Shown piece after piece: positions 1-8,909 of a DNA stretch of 64,000 nucleotides. The number at the start of each line of letters is the position of its first letter. Within the stretch, counting starts at the first letter, position 1. The stretch is from Beijerinckiaceae bacterium. Its GTDB lineage: Bacteria; Pseudomonadota; Alphaproteobacteria; Rhizobiales; Beijerinckiaceae. The notes beneath the pieces were generated by a model. It saw only the letters and a program-made list of their open reading frames with translations. It searched no databases and was not told the DNA's origin. Location: NCBI GenBank assembly GCA_947452455.1, contig CANGBX010000008.1, positions 85,796 through 149,795 of the forward strand, in the 5' to 3' direction. The position numbers and the translations under genes are program-made.

Positions 1-90
1 GTGGTCGATTTCGTCAGCCGCACGACGCCAACCGGCGGCACGGAATCAAGCTTCATCCGCAATGCGCTTACGGGCCTCTTGCGGTTCTGA
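1..90 (+). CDS. C-terminal end of an unknown protein (partial)
   Basis: Frame 1 is open from the window edge to a TGA at 88-90 and encodes 29 residues ending in SFIRNALTGLLRF. A strong intrinsic terminator follows 22 bases later, which supports this being the true end of a transcribed gene. The gene starts outside the window. The visible piece carries no motif I recognise, so no function is assigned. It was not in the ORF track because it lacks a start. Confidence 0.55.
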   Translation: MVDFVSRTTPTGGTESSFIRNALTGLLRF

Positions 91-112
91 TCCCCTGCTA
101 TAGCAAACATTC

Positions 113-143
113 AAAAAGCCGACCCTCACAGGTCGGCTTTTTT
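113..143 (+). terminator. Rho-independent terminator
   Basis: A perfect hairpin pairs AAAAAGCCGACC with GGTCGGCTTTTT around the loop CTCACA and runs into a T-tract. It ends transcription of the partial gene at the window edge and separates it from the toxin-antitoxin pair. Confidence 0.9.
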
Positions 144-222
144 GTTTGACCACGTTGCCCTTGCGGAATGAGGCGTCTACTTTTCAATCATTGCAGTTAT
201 TTATTTCGCCGGAGACGGCACA

Positions 223-612
223 ATGCCCTTTTCAAAACGTGCCAAAATTGGCACAATCTCCAAGATCACCAGGGCCAAGAAGCTCGTTGCGCGATTTTAT
301 GAGACCGCCGCGGGCCGCAAACCGGTCAGAGAGTGGATTCTAGAGCTAAGCCCGGCCGACAGGCTGACGATTGGCACGGATATCCAGAGGGTTGAATTCG
401 GCTGGCCACTTGGTCGCCCCGTCTGCGCGCCTTTGGGGACGGGGCTCTGGGAGGTGCGCAGTGATCTAGAAGGCAATCAGATCGCCCGCGTTATATTCTG
501 CATGGTTGGGAATGAGATGGTTTTGCTGCACGGCTTCATCAAGAAAACACAGCAAACCCCGAAAACGGATCTGGAGCTCGCTCGCAAGAGGATGAAAGAG
601 ATCACAACATGA
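223..612 (+). CDS. HigB/RelE-superfamily toxin (phage Gp49-like)
   Basis: The 129-residue protein matches the phage-derived Gp49-like/HigB toxin family. These are small RelE-fold proteins that in known systems cleave mRNA at the ribosome. Typical family features are visible: FYETAAGRKPVREWI near the N-terminus, the central strand around GLWEVRSDL, and the C-terminal VLLHGFIKKTQQTP. The start at 223 has GGAG eight bases upstream; the longer overlapping ORF from 146 is in another frame. Its stop overlaps the start of the HTH antitoxin (ATGA), the toxin-first order typical of higBA. Activity is inferred from family and arrangement only. Confidence 0.85.
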   Translation: MPFSKRAKIGTISKITRAKKLVARFYETAAGRKPVREWILELSPADRLTIGTDIQRVEFGWPLGRPVCAPLGTGLWEVRSDLEGNQIARVIFCMVGNEMVLLHGFIKKTQQTPKTDLELARKRMKEITT

Positions 613-899
613 CCAGCAAAAAGGGACGGATCAGCACCGAGACATTTGATGACTTTCTCGCGGAACAAGGCTTGCTCGCTGCTGCAGAAGAACGCGCGCT
701 CAAAGACATCATCGCCGAGCAAATTATCGAGGCGATGGAGACACAAAAGCTGACCAAAACTGCCATGGCTTTACGCATGAAGACGAGCCGCAGACAGCTT
801 GACCGCCTGCTCGACCCCAAGACGGATTCTGTCACGCTTGCGACATTGCAACGCGCGGCCCAAGCGGTTGGTCGTAGGCTACAGGTTTCACTCGCCTGA
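609..899 (+). CDS. HigA/XRE-family antitoxin
   Basis: The 96-residue protein has a helix-turn-helix in its second half (KLTKTAMALRMKTSRRQLDRLLDP, about residues 47-70) followed by VTLATLQRAAQAVGRRL, as in XRE-type antitoxins. It overlaps the toxin gene by four bases, so translation is coupled. In this family the antitoxin binds and neutralises the toxin and represses the shared promoter. A bidirectional terminator follows directly. Confidence 0.85.
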   Translation: MTSKKGRISTETFDDFLAEQGLLAAAEERALKDIIAEQIIEAMETQKLTKTAMALRMKTSRRQLDRLLDPKTDSVTLATLQRAAQAVGRRLQVSLA

Positions 900-903
900 A
901 TAC

Positions 904-938
904 AAAAAAGGGCGGGGTTTCCCCCGCCCTTCTTGTTT
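904..938. terminator. Bidirectional terminator between higBA and hppA
   Basis: AAGGGCGGGG pairs with CCCCGCCCTT around a four-base loop, with an A-rich run on the left and a T-rich run on the right. It can therefore stop transcription from both convergent genes. Confidence 0.85.
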
Positions 939-953
939 CCGATTTCGCTTTGC

Positions 954-3086
954 TTAATGCGCCAGAACGGCGAGCAGCAGCAGAGCGACAATGTTGGTGA
1001 TCTTGATCGCCGGATTCACAGCGGGGCCCGCCGTGTCCTTGTAGGGGTCGCCGACGGTATCGCCCGTCACCGATGCCTTATGCGCATCAGAACCCTTCAG
1101 ATGCTTCACGCCATCCTTGTCGATGAAGCCGTCTTCGAAGCTCTTCTTGGCATTGTCCCAAGCGCCGCCACCCGACGTCATCGAAATGGCCACGAAGAGA
1201 CCATTCACAATCACGCCCAAGAGCGAAGCGCCCAGTGCTGCGAAAGCATTGGCCTTCGAGCCGGAGATCGCCAGCACGCCGAAATAAGCGACGAGCGGAG
1301 CGAGCACAGGCAGCATGGACGGGATGATCATTTCCTTGATCGCCGCTTTGGTCAGCATGTCCACCGCGCGACCATAATCAGGGCGCTGTGTGCCCTGCAT
1401 GATGCCCGGCATTTCCTTGAACTGACGACGCACTTCTTCCACGACCGCACCCGCTGCACGACCGACTGCCGTCATGGCAATGCCGCCGAACAGATAAGGA
1501 ATGAGACCGCCGAAGATCAGGCCCGCAACCACATAGGGGTTCGACAGATCAAAGGAGATCTGACCAATGCCCTTGAAGTAGGGGCGGCCTTCCGCGATGA
1601 AGGCCTGCAAGTCATTCGTGTAGGCGGCGAAGAGCACGAGAGCGCCCAGACCCGCAGAACCGATCGCATAGCCCTTGGTGACAGCCTTCGTCGTATTGCC
1701 AACCGCATCGAGCGCGTCGGTTGAATGACGCACTTCCTTCGGCAGACCAGCCATTTCGGCAATGCCACCGGCATTGTCGGTGACCGGACCGAAAGCATCG
1801 AGCGCGACGATCATGCCAGCCAGACCAAGCATGGTCGTGACCGCAATCGCCGTGCCGAAGAGGCCCGCAAGCTGGTAGGTCGAGATGATGCCACCCACGA
1901 TCACCATGGCCGGCAGCGCTGTGGATTCCAGCGAGACTGCGAGGCCCTGAATGACGTTCGTGCCATGTCCTGTGACGGATGCTTGCGCAATCGACACAAC
2001 CGGACGCTTGCCCGTGCCCGTGTAATATTCGGTGATCCAGACAATGAGACCATTCACCACGAGGCCGATGAGGCCGCAGAAGAACAGGTTCGTGCCGGTG
2101 ATCGCCATGCCGGCGACTTCACCAAACTTGCCCCAACCAACGGTCAGGCTGGTGGCAGCACCAAGGCCGATGACCGAGAGAAGCGTCGTTGCCCACAGGC
2201 CCTTGTAGAGAGCGCCCATGATATTCTGGCTCGGACCCAACTTCACGAAGAACGTGCCGATGATCGAGGTGAGAATGCAGCTCGCGCAAATGGCCAGCGG
2301 ATACATCATCGTCGAAAGCAACACATCCTTGCCTGCGAAGAAGATCGCACCGAGCACCATGGTGGCGACAACCGTCACCGCATAAGTCTCGAACAAGTCA
2401 GCCGCCATGCCGGCGCAATCGCCGACGTTATCGCCGACGTTGTCAGCAATCGTGGCCGGATTGCGCGGATCATCTTCCGGAATGCCAGCTTCGACCTTGC
2501 CGACGAGGTCAGCGCCGACGTCCGCACCCTTGGTGAAGATACCGCCGCCCAGACGCGCGAAAATCGAAATCAACGAAGCGCCGAAGCCCAGCGCGACGAG
2601 CGCGTCAATGACGACACGATCCGAAGGCTTCATGCCCATCGGGCCCGTGAGGATGGCGAAATAAACGGCCACGCCCAAGAGCGCGAGACCGGCAACGAGC
2701 ATGCCCGTCACAGCGCCTGCCTTGAAGGCAACGTCGAGACCAGCAGCCAGCGACTTGGAAGCCGCCTGCGCAGTGCGCACATTGGCACGCACCGACACAT
2801 TCATGCCGATGAAGCCGGCAGCGCCCGAAAGCACCGCGCCGATCAGGAAGCCGATGGCCACTGTCCAGCCGAGCAGGAAGCCGATGATGACGAAGAGCGC
2901 CACACCGACATAAGAAATGGTGAGATATTGACGGCGCAGATAGGCTTGGGCGCCTTCAGCAATCGCCTGTGCGATCTCTTGCATGCGTGCATTGCCCGCA
3001 TCAGCTGCCATCAACTCTCTGATCGTATAGGCGCCGTAAACGACGGACAGCAGTCCGCCGATAATAATTAGCAACATCAAACTCAT
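954..3086 (-). CDS. hppA: K+-insensitive H+-translocating membrane pyrophosphatase
   Basis: This integral membrane pump hydrolyses pyrophosphate and moves protons out of the cytoplasm. At 710 residues it is of usual length and strongly hydrophobic. Pyrophosphate/Mg-binding signatures are present: [11 protein letters not shown] (about residue 190), DNVGDNVGD (about 218) and [12 protein letters not shown] (about 430). The GNTTKA motif (about 465) has Lys where K+-dependent enzymes have Ala, so it is the K+-independent class. I place the start at 3086 ([11 protein letters not shown]); the ORF track adds 35 non-family residues. An AAAGGGCGG stretch lies upstream. It reads convergently with the antitoxin and appears monocistronic. 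Confidence 0.95.
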   Translation of the reverse strand: MSLMLLIIIGGLLSVVYGAYTIRELMAADAGNARMQEIAQAIAEGAQAYLRRQYLTISYVGVALFVIIGFLLGWTVAIGFLIGAVLSGAAGFIGMNVSVRANVRTAQAASKSLAAGLDVAFKAGAVTGMLVAGLALLGVAVYFAILTGPMGMKPSDRVVIDALVALGFGASLISIFARLGGGIFTKGADVGADLVGKVEAGIPEDDPRNPATIADNVGDNVGDCAGMAADLFETYAVTVVATMVLGAIFFAGKDVLLSTMMYPLAICASCILTSIIGTFFVKLGPSQNIMGALYKGLWATTLLSVIGLGAATSLTVGWGKFGEVAGMAITGTNLFFCGLIGLVVNGLIVWITEYYTGTGKRPVVSIAQASVTGHGTNVIQGLAVSLESTALPAMVIVGGIISTYQLAGLFGTAIAVTTMLGLAGMIVALDAFGPVTDNAGGIAEMAGLPKEVRHSTDALDAVGNTTKAVTKGYAIGSAGLGALVLFAAYTNDLQAFIAEGRPYFKGIGQISFDLSNPYVVAGLIFGGLIPYLFGGIAMTAVGRAAGAVVEEVRRQFKEMPGIMQGTQRPDYGRAVDMLTKAAIKEMIIPSMLPVLAPLVAYFGVLAISGSKANAFAALGASLLGVIVNGLFVAISMTSGGGAWDNAKKSFEDGFIDKDGVKHLKGSDAHKASVTGDTVGDPYKDTAGPAVNPAIKITNIVALLLLAVLAH

Positions 3087-3309
3087 TGAATCCGCCCTTT
3101 CTTCGAACCGTAAAATCGGCCCTTGGTGGTTCCTGCCCTTGGCCCCTCTCGGGGTCTTTTTGGGGGTGCGGCAGTCTAGGCCCCGACTCAACGAGGCTGC
3201 AATGGCTGGCGCACCATTTCGTGATTATAGTCCAGCACAGGCCCGCAGAACAATGCGGACAAGCCTTGAGCCCCTGTCAGAGACGCCCGAAAACGGCTAA
3301 AAGGGCTCT

Positions 3310-4146
3310 ATGGATCAGACCCACACAGATCGGGACGCCCTTGCCCGCGCCAGCGCAGCGCTTTTGGTGCAGATGCGCGCCGCCCGGCCGCTCGTTCAGG
3401 TCATCACCAATTTCGTCTCCATGGATATTGCAGCCAATGTGCTGCTGGCCGCGGGCGCTGCGCCCGCCATGGTCCACGCCCCGGAAGAAACACCCGATTT
3501 TGTCCGTAAGGTTGCGGCTCTCGTCATCAATACGGGCACGCTCTCCGCGCAGGCCGCGCAATCCATGGATGTTGCGACAGCCGCCGCGCGCACGCATGGC
3601 GTGCCCTGGGTGCTTGACCCCGTTGGTGCGGGCGGGACGCCCTTTCGCGATGCTACCATCGCCAATCTGTTGCGCCGCCGCCCGCAGGTGATCCGCGGCA
3701 ATGCCTCGGAGATTATGGCGGTTGCGCGCATTGCCGGCCTCACCCAAGCCGCTGGCGCACCACGTGGCCCGGAATCAACCCATGACACGGATGAGGTGGC
3801 GGAACTGGCCCAAAGACTGGCCCGTCACGCGCTCTGCACTGTGGCAGCCACCGGCGCGGTTGATTTCGTGACCGATGGACGCCGCCACCTGCGCCTCGCC
3901 AATGGCTCGCCTTTGATGACGCGCGTCACAGCTCTGGGCTGCGGTTTGACGGGGTTTATCGGGGCGATGCTGGGCACGGGCGCTGAGGCTTTTGCAGCCA
4001 CAAGCGCGGCGCTAGCAACTTATGCCATTGCCGGCGACCTTGCGGCGGAACAAGCCGATGCACCGGGCTCATTCCGCGTCGCCTTTATCGATGCGCTTTA
4101 TCGTCTTGACGAGACGCAAATTTTTGACCGCTTGCGCTGTCTTTAA
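3310..4146 (+). CDS. thiM: Hydroxyethylthiazole kinase
   Basis: ThiM phosphorylates 4-methyl-5-(2-hydroxyethyl)thiazole, the thiazole salvage step of thiamine biosynthesis. The 278-residue protein has the ribokinase-fold family signatures: VITNFVSMDIAANVLLAAGAAP near the N-terminus, VLDPVGAGGTP, the GNASEI motif (about residue 135) and the C-terminal ALGCGLTGF, where the catalytic Cys sits. No thiE or thiD lies beside it, but thiL is 2 kb away on the other strand. I looked for a TPP riboswitch in the 118-base leader and saw none. Its stop overlaps the convergent neighbour by four bases. Confidence 0.93.
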   Translation: MDQTHTDRDALARASAALLVQMRAARPLVQVITNFVSMDIAANVLLAAGAAPAMVHAPEETPDFVRKVAALVINTGTLSAQAAQSMDVATAAARTHGVPWVLDPVGAGGTPFRDATIANLLRRRPQVIRGNASEIMAVARIAGLTQAAGAPRGPESTHDTDEVAELAQRLARHALCTVAATGAVDFVTDGRRHLRLANGSPLMTRVTALGCGLTGFIGAMLGTGAEAFAATSAALATYAIAGDLAAEQADAPGSFRVAFIDALYRLDETQIFDRLRCL

Positions 4147-4754
4147 AATTTTCCGGGCGCTGCTTTTTTATGCGGCTCGTCTGGTTCAATGGCGAGTGCC
4201 TTCATGAACAGACCGCTCGCATAATAAGAGGTCGAATTATAGGCGATTTCGATGATCTCTTGCGGCGAGAAATAATCGGCCAACAGTTTGAATGTTGCTT
4301 CGCTCACCTGCCCTTTGTTGAGCGTCATCTCATCGACAAAGGCCAGAACAGCTTTTTGCTTGGCATCGAAGAGCTCGGGCTTGGCTTGCCATTGGCGCAG
4401 AGCATTGAATTGCGCTTGCGTCAGCCCCGCTTGCAAAGCCAGCGGATGATGATGGTGCAATTCATAATCACATTCGACATTGATCGCCGTGCGGCAAATG
4501 GCGAGCTCGCGATAAAGACGCGCCACATCGCAATCATTACGCAAAGCATAAGTGAAGGGCCGCTTGGCAGACGTCAGCTTGGGCGCATGGCCTGTGACTT
4601 TGTGCAAATTGAGAATGTGACCGCCACGCTTGCGCGTATTCTCGAATAATTCCGCGACAATGGGATCAAGCGGGCGCGGCAATGGCGGCAGACGCGAAAC
4701 CTTCACATGCGGATCGTCCGCCCCCACGCCGTGATCGGCATCGGACTTGGTCAT
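4143..4754 (-). CDS. Carboxymuconolactone decarboxylase (CMD)-family protein
   Basis: The 203-residue all-helical protein belongs to the CMD/AhpD superfamily, as shown by the RELAICRTAINVECDYELHHH block (about residues 85-106) and the following ALQAGLT. The CxxC redox pair of AhpD peroxidase partners is absent, its region reading ECDYELHHHHP. Peroxidase function is therefore unlikely, and a decarboxylase/lactonase-like or unknown role fits better. The C-terminal part (YNSTSYYASGLFMKAL) is also typical of the family. It is convergent with thiM and divergent from the unknown gene at 4918. The exact substrate cannot be read from sequence. Confidence 0.8.
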   Translation of the reverse strand: MTKSDADHGVGADDPHVKVSRLPPLPRPLDPIVAELFENTRKRGGHILNLHKVTGHAPKLTSAKRPFTYALRNDCDVARLYRELAICRTAINVECDYELHHHHPLALQAGLTQAQFNALRQWQAKPELFDAKQKAVLAFVDEMTLNKGQVSEATFKLLADYFSPQEIIEIAYNSTSYYASGLFMKALAIEPDEPHKKAAPGKF

Positions 4755-4917
4755 GAACTTCCTCCCCGGCGACGGCCTTATGGCTCTTTCGCTCTATCCC
4801 CAGCTTCTACTCTTCCGTTGGCGCAAGCAAGATGCAAAGATAGCCCCAACAGCGACTTTCCGCATCCGATCCTGTGCCCTTGATGGAGACCATGACCGGA
4901 CCGAGACGGAGGATAAA

Positions 4918-5319
4918 GTGTCGGCAATGAGTTTGAGCCAATGTCTGGAATGGGCGCGGGGCCGTACAGACCCCGAAGGCGATGTGGCTGATGCGGTCAC
5001 GCGCCTGAAGCGCTTCGAGCGCGCCGCCACCTTGGTCTATGGCGATCACGCCCATGAAAAGCTGATCTCAGAAACCACGAATGTGGAAGACCCGGCGGCT
5101 TGGCTGCAGACATGGTCTTCTTCATGGATTGCTCGCGGCGCCGACCCGACCGATATTTTGGGCGAATTGCATTGGGTCGAGACGCTCTATGAGCGGATGG
5201 CGCGCCTGCCCTATGGCACGCCCGCTCATCTTAATGCCATGCGCTACGCCGACGCCCATCGCGCAAGCCTGTTTGACAAGCTCGGCCTGTCACCGATGGA
5301 ACGCACAGAGCAGGAGTGA
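4918..5319 (+). CDS. Uncharacterised protein
   Basis: I do not recognise this 133-residue soluble protein. It is largely helical by composition, with no signal peptide or membrane segment, and reads like a cytoplasmic protein (SLSQCLEWARGR, AWLQTWSSSWIARG, YADAHRASLFDKLGLSP). I choose the GTG at 4918 because GGAGGA lies five bases upstream. The track start at 4747 adds 57 residues of poor coding character that overlap the start of the divergent CMD gene. It ends four bases before the convergent cysteine hydrolase. Its placement suggests it belongs to the same accessory patch, but no function is proposed. Confidence 0.65.
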   Translation: MSAMSLSQCLEWARGRTDPEGDVADAVTRLKRFERAATLVYGDHAHEKLISETTNVEDPAAWLQTWSSSWIARGADPTDILGELHWVETLYERMARLPYGTPAHLNAMRYADAHRASLFDKLGLSPMERTEQE

Positions 5320-5323
5320 CGGC

Positions 5324-6004
5324 TTATTTTTTCATGCCGTTCAGATGCGCGATAACATCTTCGACATGCATGACGTCAGCATATTTGTGATGCAGATCGA
5401 ACAAATTGACTTTGTGGCTCAGCATCGAGCGATCATAGGTGCATTCTTCGACCAGCACGCTGTGGAAGCCGTAAGAATAAGCATCCACCGTTGACGCGCG
5501 CACGCAGCCTGATGTGCTTTCGCCGCAGATGATCAGGCTCTCGATGCCGCGCAGGCGCAGATGCGCGACCAGCGGTGTGCCGAAAAAGGCCGAGGCGCGT
5601 TCTTTGTAAATCACCAGCTCGCCATCATGGGGCGTGAACTCGTGATAGATGCCATATTGGTCTTCCGTTTCTTTGCGCATGGAGCGGAAGGTCGATTTCA
5701 CGCCCGCTGTATCGGCATGGCGCGTGGAATAGATGACCGGAACACCAGCCGCACGCGCTGCTGCAAAGAGTTGCTTGGTTGGCTCAATCGCCTTCCAGGC
5801 ATTTTCACCGCAAGAGCCCGCATGTTCGCGGTTGACCTCAAGCACGGGGCGGTTCCCGCCCTCATAGGCCTTATTATAGAGATCAATCGCAAGAATGGCG
5901 GGCTTGGGGCCGACGCGGAGCTGGCGGTGATAGGGCTCGTAGATTTCCAGAATCTCGGGGCTGACAATGTCTTTCCAGCAATGGTCTTCGAAATCGCGCG
6001 CCAT
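5324..6004 (-). CDS. Cysteine hydrolase, isochorismatase-like family
   Basis: The 226-residue protein has the isochorismatase/N-carbamoylsarcosine amidase fold. The catalytic Asp is in AILAIDLYN (about residue 40) and the nucleophilic Cys in ICGESTSGCVRAS (about 165), preceded by the family cis-peptide region. Members hydrolyse amides, carbamoyl compounds or vinyl ethers; the substrate here is unknown. The start at 6004 has GGGAGG six bases upstream, so the 17 extra track residues are not real. Together with the CMD protein and the gene at 4918 it forms an accessory patch between thiM and thiL. Confidence 0.85.
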   Translation of the reverse strand: MARDFEDHCWKDIVSPEILEIYEPYHRQLRVGPKPAILAIDLYNKAYEGGNRPVLEVNREHAGSCGENAWKAIEPTKQLFAAARAAGVPVIYSTRHADTAGVKSTFRSMRKETEDQYGIYHEFTPHDGELVIYKERASAFFGTPLVAHLRLRGIESLIICGESTSGCVRASTVDAYSYGFHSVLVEECTYDRSMLSHKVNLFDLHHKYADVMHVEDVIAHLNGMKK

Positions 6005-6076
6005 AGGTGCCTCCCTTTTTTCTTCACGTTTCTTGATGCCCATCGTCGGCTGCAACGGGGCTTTTGTAAACCGGCT

Positions 6077-7036
6077 TCAGAAGTGGCTGTAAGAGCCACC
6101 CACGACATTCAAGGCGCGCCCACCGGTCAAGAGAAAGGTTGGCGCCTCTGTGCCAGCCCGGACCTCCCCGATCCGCGTCACGACCACGTCCAAAGCCACG
6201 GCGGCGGCCTCAAAGGCCTGCGCTTTCTGTGGCGGGATGCTGGCCAAAATCTCGTAATCGTCCCCACCGGTCATCGCGCGGGTGAACAAAGCCTCATCCA
6301 TGACTACGACAGACCGCGCACCAGCGGAAAGCGGCACATCAGCCAGCATCACTTCAGCTGTGACGCCACTCACCCGCATCATTTTGGTGAGATCTCCGAT
6401 CAGACCGTCTGAAATATCCATCGCCGCATGGGCATGTTCGAGCAATGCGGGGGCTAAAGCATTCCGCGGCACGGGCATGAGATAGCGCGACACCAGATGC
6501 GCCCCGCCCTGTCCGGCCGAGATCTGTCCCTGACGCTCCAAAAGCCCGAGCGCAGCATCGCCAATGGTTCCGGTGACATAAAGCGCATCACCCGCACGCG
6601 CGCCTGTGCGCGGCACCATGCGGCCCTGAGGGACCGTTCCGAAAGCGGTAACAGACACCATCAGGGGGCCCGGCGTTTTCACGGTGTCACCCCCCAAAAG
6701 CGGAAAAGCAAAAGCCTCGATGTCGCGTTTTAATCCAAGCGCGAAAGAGGCGAGCCAGAGATCGTTTTGCTGGGGCAAAGCAAGCGCCAGAACAAAGCCA
6801 CGTGGCGTTGCGCCTTTGGCTGCCAGATCGGAGAGATTGACGCGCAGAGCCTTGCTGGCAATGGAATCTGCCGGATCATTGGCAAAGAAATGAACGCCGG
6901 CCACCAGAGCATCACAGGTGATGACGAGATCATGGCCGGGGATGGAAGCTATGAGCGCAGCATCGTCGAGAAGACCCAAGCCGCCCTCGCCCGCGAGAGG
7001 AGCAAAGTGACGGGCGATCAGGTCATCTTCGCTCAT
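6077..7036 (-). CDS. thiL: Thiamine-monophosphate kinase
   Basis: ThiL makes thiamine diphosphate from thiamine monophosphate with ATP, the last step of cofactor synthesis. The 319-residue protein has the N-terminal LIARHFAPLA motif, the Mg-binding DDAALI, the LRVNLSDLAAKGATP segment and AMDISDGLIGDL (about residue 205), all standard for the family. It is the last gene of the glyA-nrdR-ribDEH-nusB-thiL run on this strand. A small ORF separates it from nusB. Confidence 0.95.
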   Translation of the reverse strand: MSEDDLIARHFAPLAGEGGLGLLDDAALIASIPGHDLVITCDALVAGVHFFANDPADSIASKALRVNLSDLAAKGATPRGFVLALALPQQNDLWLASFALGLKRDIEAFAFPLLGGDTVKTPGPLMVSVTAFGTVPQGRMVPRTGARAGDALYVTGTIGDAALGLLERQGQISAGQGGAHLVSRYLMPVPRNALAPALLEHAHAAMDISDGLIGDLTKMMRVSGVTAEVMLADVPLSAGARSVVVMDEALFTRAMTGGDDYEILASIPPQKAQAFEAAAVALDVVVTRIGEVRAGTEAPTFLLTGGRALNVVGGSYSHF

Positions 7037-7045
7037 GTGATGCGA

Positions 7046-7225
7046 TTAGCCTTTTTCGGGCTTGCTCTGAGCCGGAGCTGTCTCGGCGGGATGGGCGTGA
7101 GCATCCCCACTGGCCTTGTGTGGCCTCACGCGCTGATGAACACGCACATCATGACGTGCCTTTTCGGCAGCGGCCATATCCTTGCGATTGCGGGTGAAGA
7201 CATTGTTCAGGATGATCGAAAGCAT
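7046..7225 (-). CDS. Small conserved-position protein between nusB and thiL
   Basis: A 59-codon reading frame starts at ATG 7225 with GGAG seven bases upstream and ends nine bases before thiL. The product is basic and helical in its middle (RNRKDMAAAEKARHDVRVHQRV) with a Pro/Ala-rich tail (HAHPAETAPAQSKPEKG). The spacing, ribosome-binding site and co-orientation support a real gene. It vaguely resembles the short basic DUF4169-type proteins of alphaproteobacteria, but that is uncertain and no function is assigned. Confidence 0.5.
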   Translation of the reverse strand: MLSIILNNVFTRNRKDMAAAEKARHDVRVHQRVRPHKASGDAHAHPAETAPAQSKPEKG

Positions 7226-7282
7226 GGCGTTCTCCAACCCCTAAGGGCATTGCCATTATAAACGGTTCACCATCTCAATATA

Positions 7283-7744
7283 CTAGGAAGCGTTACTGAA
7301 TTCTTCCGCACGCAGCTCGCGGGCGACTTTATCCAAAACAGCATTGATCATGCCCGTCTCTTCCCTGCCCAAAAAGGCAGCTGCGACATCCACATATTCC
7401 GTTATCACAACACGGCCGGGAATATCCTTGCGCTTTTTGAGCTCATAGGTTGCCGCACGCAGGACCGCGCGCATGACAGCCTCCACCCGCGCCAAAGGCC
7501 AGCCCCGTGCAAGTGTTGCATCAATCAATTGGTCGATGGCGACCTGATCGCTCAAGACACCATTCAAAACATCGCGGAAAAACGCCAGCTCGGCAGGCTT
7601 ATATTGATCGCCTTCGATTTCACGCCCGATCCAATGTGTCTCGAACTCTGCCAGAATCTCGTTGAGGCCCTTGGCGGCAACTTCCATCTGGTAGAGCGCT
7701 TGCGTGGCATTGAGACGGGCGGCGGCGCGATGTTCGCGAGACAT
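7283..7744 (-). CDS. nusB: Transcription antitermination factor NusB
   Basis: NusB binds boxA RNA with NusE (ribosomal protein S10) and helps RNA polymerase read through rRNA operons. The 153-residue protein shows the all-helical family pattern: an N-terminal ARLNATQALYQME arginine-rich region for RNA contact, and C-terminal AATYELKKRKDIPGRVVITEYVDVA. The start overlaps the ribH stop by one base (TAATG), so the two are translationally coupled. It sits in the usual alphaproteobacterial ribH-nusB order. Confidence 0.95.
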   Translation of the reverse strand: MSREHRAAARLNATQALYQMEVAAKGLNEILAEFETHWIGREIEGDQYKPAELAFFRDVLNGVLSDQVAIDQLIDATLARGWPLARVEAVMRAVLRAATYELKKRKDIPGRVVITEYVDVAAAFLGREETGMINAVLDKVARELRAEEFSNAS

Positions 7745-8229
7745 TATTTCGCTCCGCCTTTTTTCAAAGCGATCAGCGTCAGCGCGGCACGCAAAGCATC
7801 ACCACCCTTGTCGCCTTGCGCAGGATCAGCGCGCTCAATGGCCTGCGCCTCATTCTCGACAGTCAGAATGCCGTTGCCGAGCGGCAATGTACGCGCCACT
7901 GACATGTCCATCAAAGCGCGCGAGCTTTCGCCAGCGACGATTTCAAAATGATAGGTCTCGCCGCGAATGACACAGCCCAAAGCAACCGCGCCATCGTAAG
8001 GTGTGCCGCGCGCTGCAGCTGCATCACAAGCAATGGCAATGGCGGCTGGAATTTCGAGAGCGCCGGGCATGGTGAGAACATCGACCGAGACTTGATGCGC
8101 GTCAGCCGCACGTCGTGCGCCCGTCAGCAGCATGTCGCCAATGTCGTCATAGAAACGGGCTTCGACCACAAGCAGGCGAGAACCAGCCACGCCTAAGATC
8201 GGGGCAAGAGAGCGGCGCGCTTCGGCCAT
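7744..8229 (-). CDS. ribH: 6,7-dimethyl-8-ribityllumazine synthase
   Basis: RibH condenses 5-amino-6-ribitylaminouracil with 3,4-dihydroxybutanone phosphate, the penultimate riboflavin step, and usually forms large capsids or pentamers. The 161-residue protein has the family's [11 protein letters not shown] start region, the [11 protein letters not shown] strand and [17 protein letters not shown], which contains the catalytic His neighbourhood. It lies 77 bases after ribE and is coupled to nusB. No FMN riboswitch was seen before this gene or elsewhere in the operon. Confidence 0.95.
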   Translation of the reverse strand: MAEARRSLAPILGVAGSRLLVVEARFYDDIGDMLLTGARRAADAHQVSVDVLTMPGALEIPAAIAIACDAAAARGTPYDGAVALGCVIRGETYHFEIVAGESSRALMDMSVARTLPLGNGILTVENEAQAIERADPAQGDKGGDALRAALTLIALKKGGAK

Positions 8230-8306
8230 GGGTGGTCACATCCTCAATATGAAACAGCGAGGTCTGACTAACGCGGAAGGCCGCCCAGAGCAAGTTTTGT
8301 GAGGGC

Positions 8307-8909
8307 CTATTTGGCCTCAATCAGCCGCGCCGCATAGCGCGCCATCAGATCGACCTCCAGATTGAGGTCATCGCCCGTTTTGCGCTCGCCCCAAGTGGTG
8401 ACCGCTAGCGTGTGCGGGATGAGCAGAATCGTGAAGCGATTCCCGCTGACCGAATTCACCGTCAGCGATGTGCCATCAAGACAGACCGAGCCCTTTTCAG
8501 CAATGAAGCGGGCGAGTTCGGGTGCGGCTTCAATGTCGAAATGCGCCATGCCGTCAAAGTCACGACGCTCGACAATTTTGCCCAAACCATCCACATGGCC
8601 GGTGACAATATGCCCGCCGAGTTCATCGCCGATTTTCATCGCACGTTCGAGATTGATATGCGTGCCGACTTTCCACTGTCCGACTGTTGTGCGCGCCAGA
8701 GTTTCGGCTGCAGCATCCACTTCGAAAAACGCTTGGCCCTTGTCAGAGCCCATTTCAACAGCTGTCAGACACGGGCCCGAGCAAGCGATGGATGCGCCCA
8801 GTGCGATGCTTTTTGGATCATAAGAACAAGCAATGCGGATGCGATGCAAATCGCCCTTCGGCGTGATCGACACAATGGTACCGACATCACTGACCAGACC
8901 CGTGAACAT
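8307..8909 (-). CDS. ribE: Riboflavin synthase alpha chain
   Basis: Riboflavin synthase dismutates two molecules of 6,7-dimethyl-8-ribityllumazine to riboflavin and the pyrimidine precursor. The 200-residue protein begins with the diagnostic [12 protein letters not shown]. It contains two homologous lumazine-binding barrels, the second marked by HIVTGHVDGLG (about residue 100) and SLTVNSV. The start overlaps the ribD stop by one base. It is the third step of the riboflavin genes gathered here. Confidence 0.95.
   Translation of the reverse strand: MFTGLVSDVGTIVSITPKGDLHRIRIACSYDPKSIALGASIACSGPCLTAVEMGSDKGQAFFEVDAAAETLARTTVGQWKVGTHINLERAMKIGDELGGHIVTGHVDGLGKIVERRDFDGMAHFDIEAAPELARFIAEKGSVCLDGTSLTVNSVSGNRFTILLIPHTLAVTTWGERKTGDDLNLEVDLMARYAARLIEAK

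Noticed and set aside
1725-3071. 448-residue plus-strand ORF
   Set aside because: It is the antisense shadow of hppA; the His/Arg/Asp-rich composition has no family features.
3192-3309. Possible TPP riboswitch before thiM
   Set aside because: The conserved CUGAGA and the GAACCUGAUC-type core are not present in the leader.
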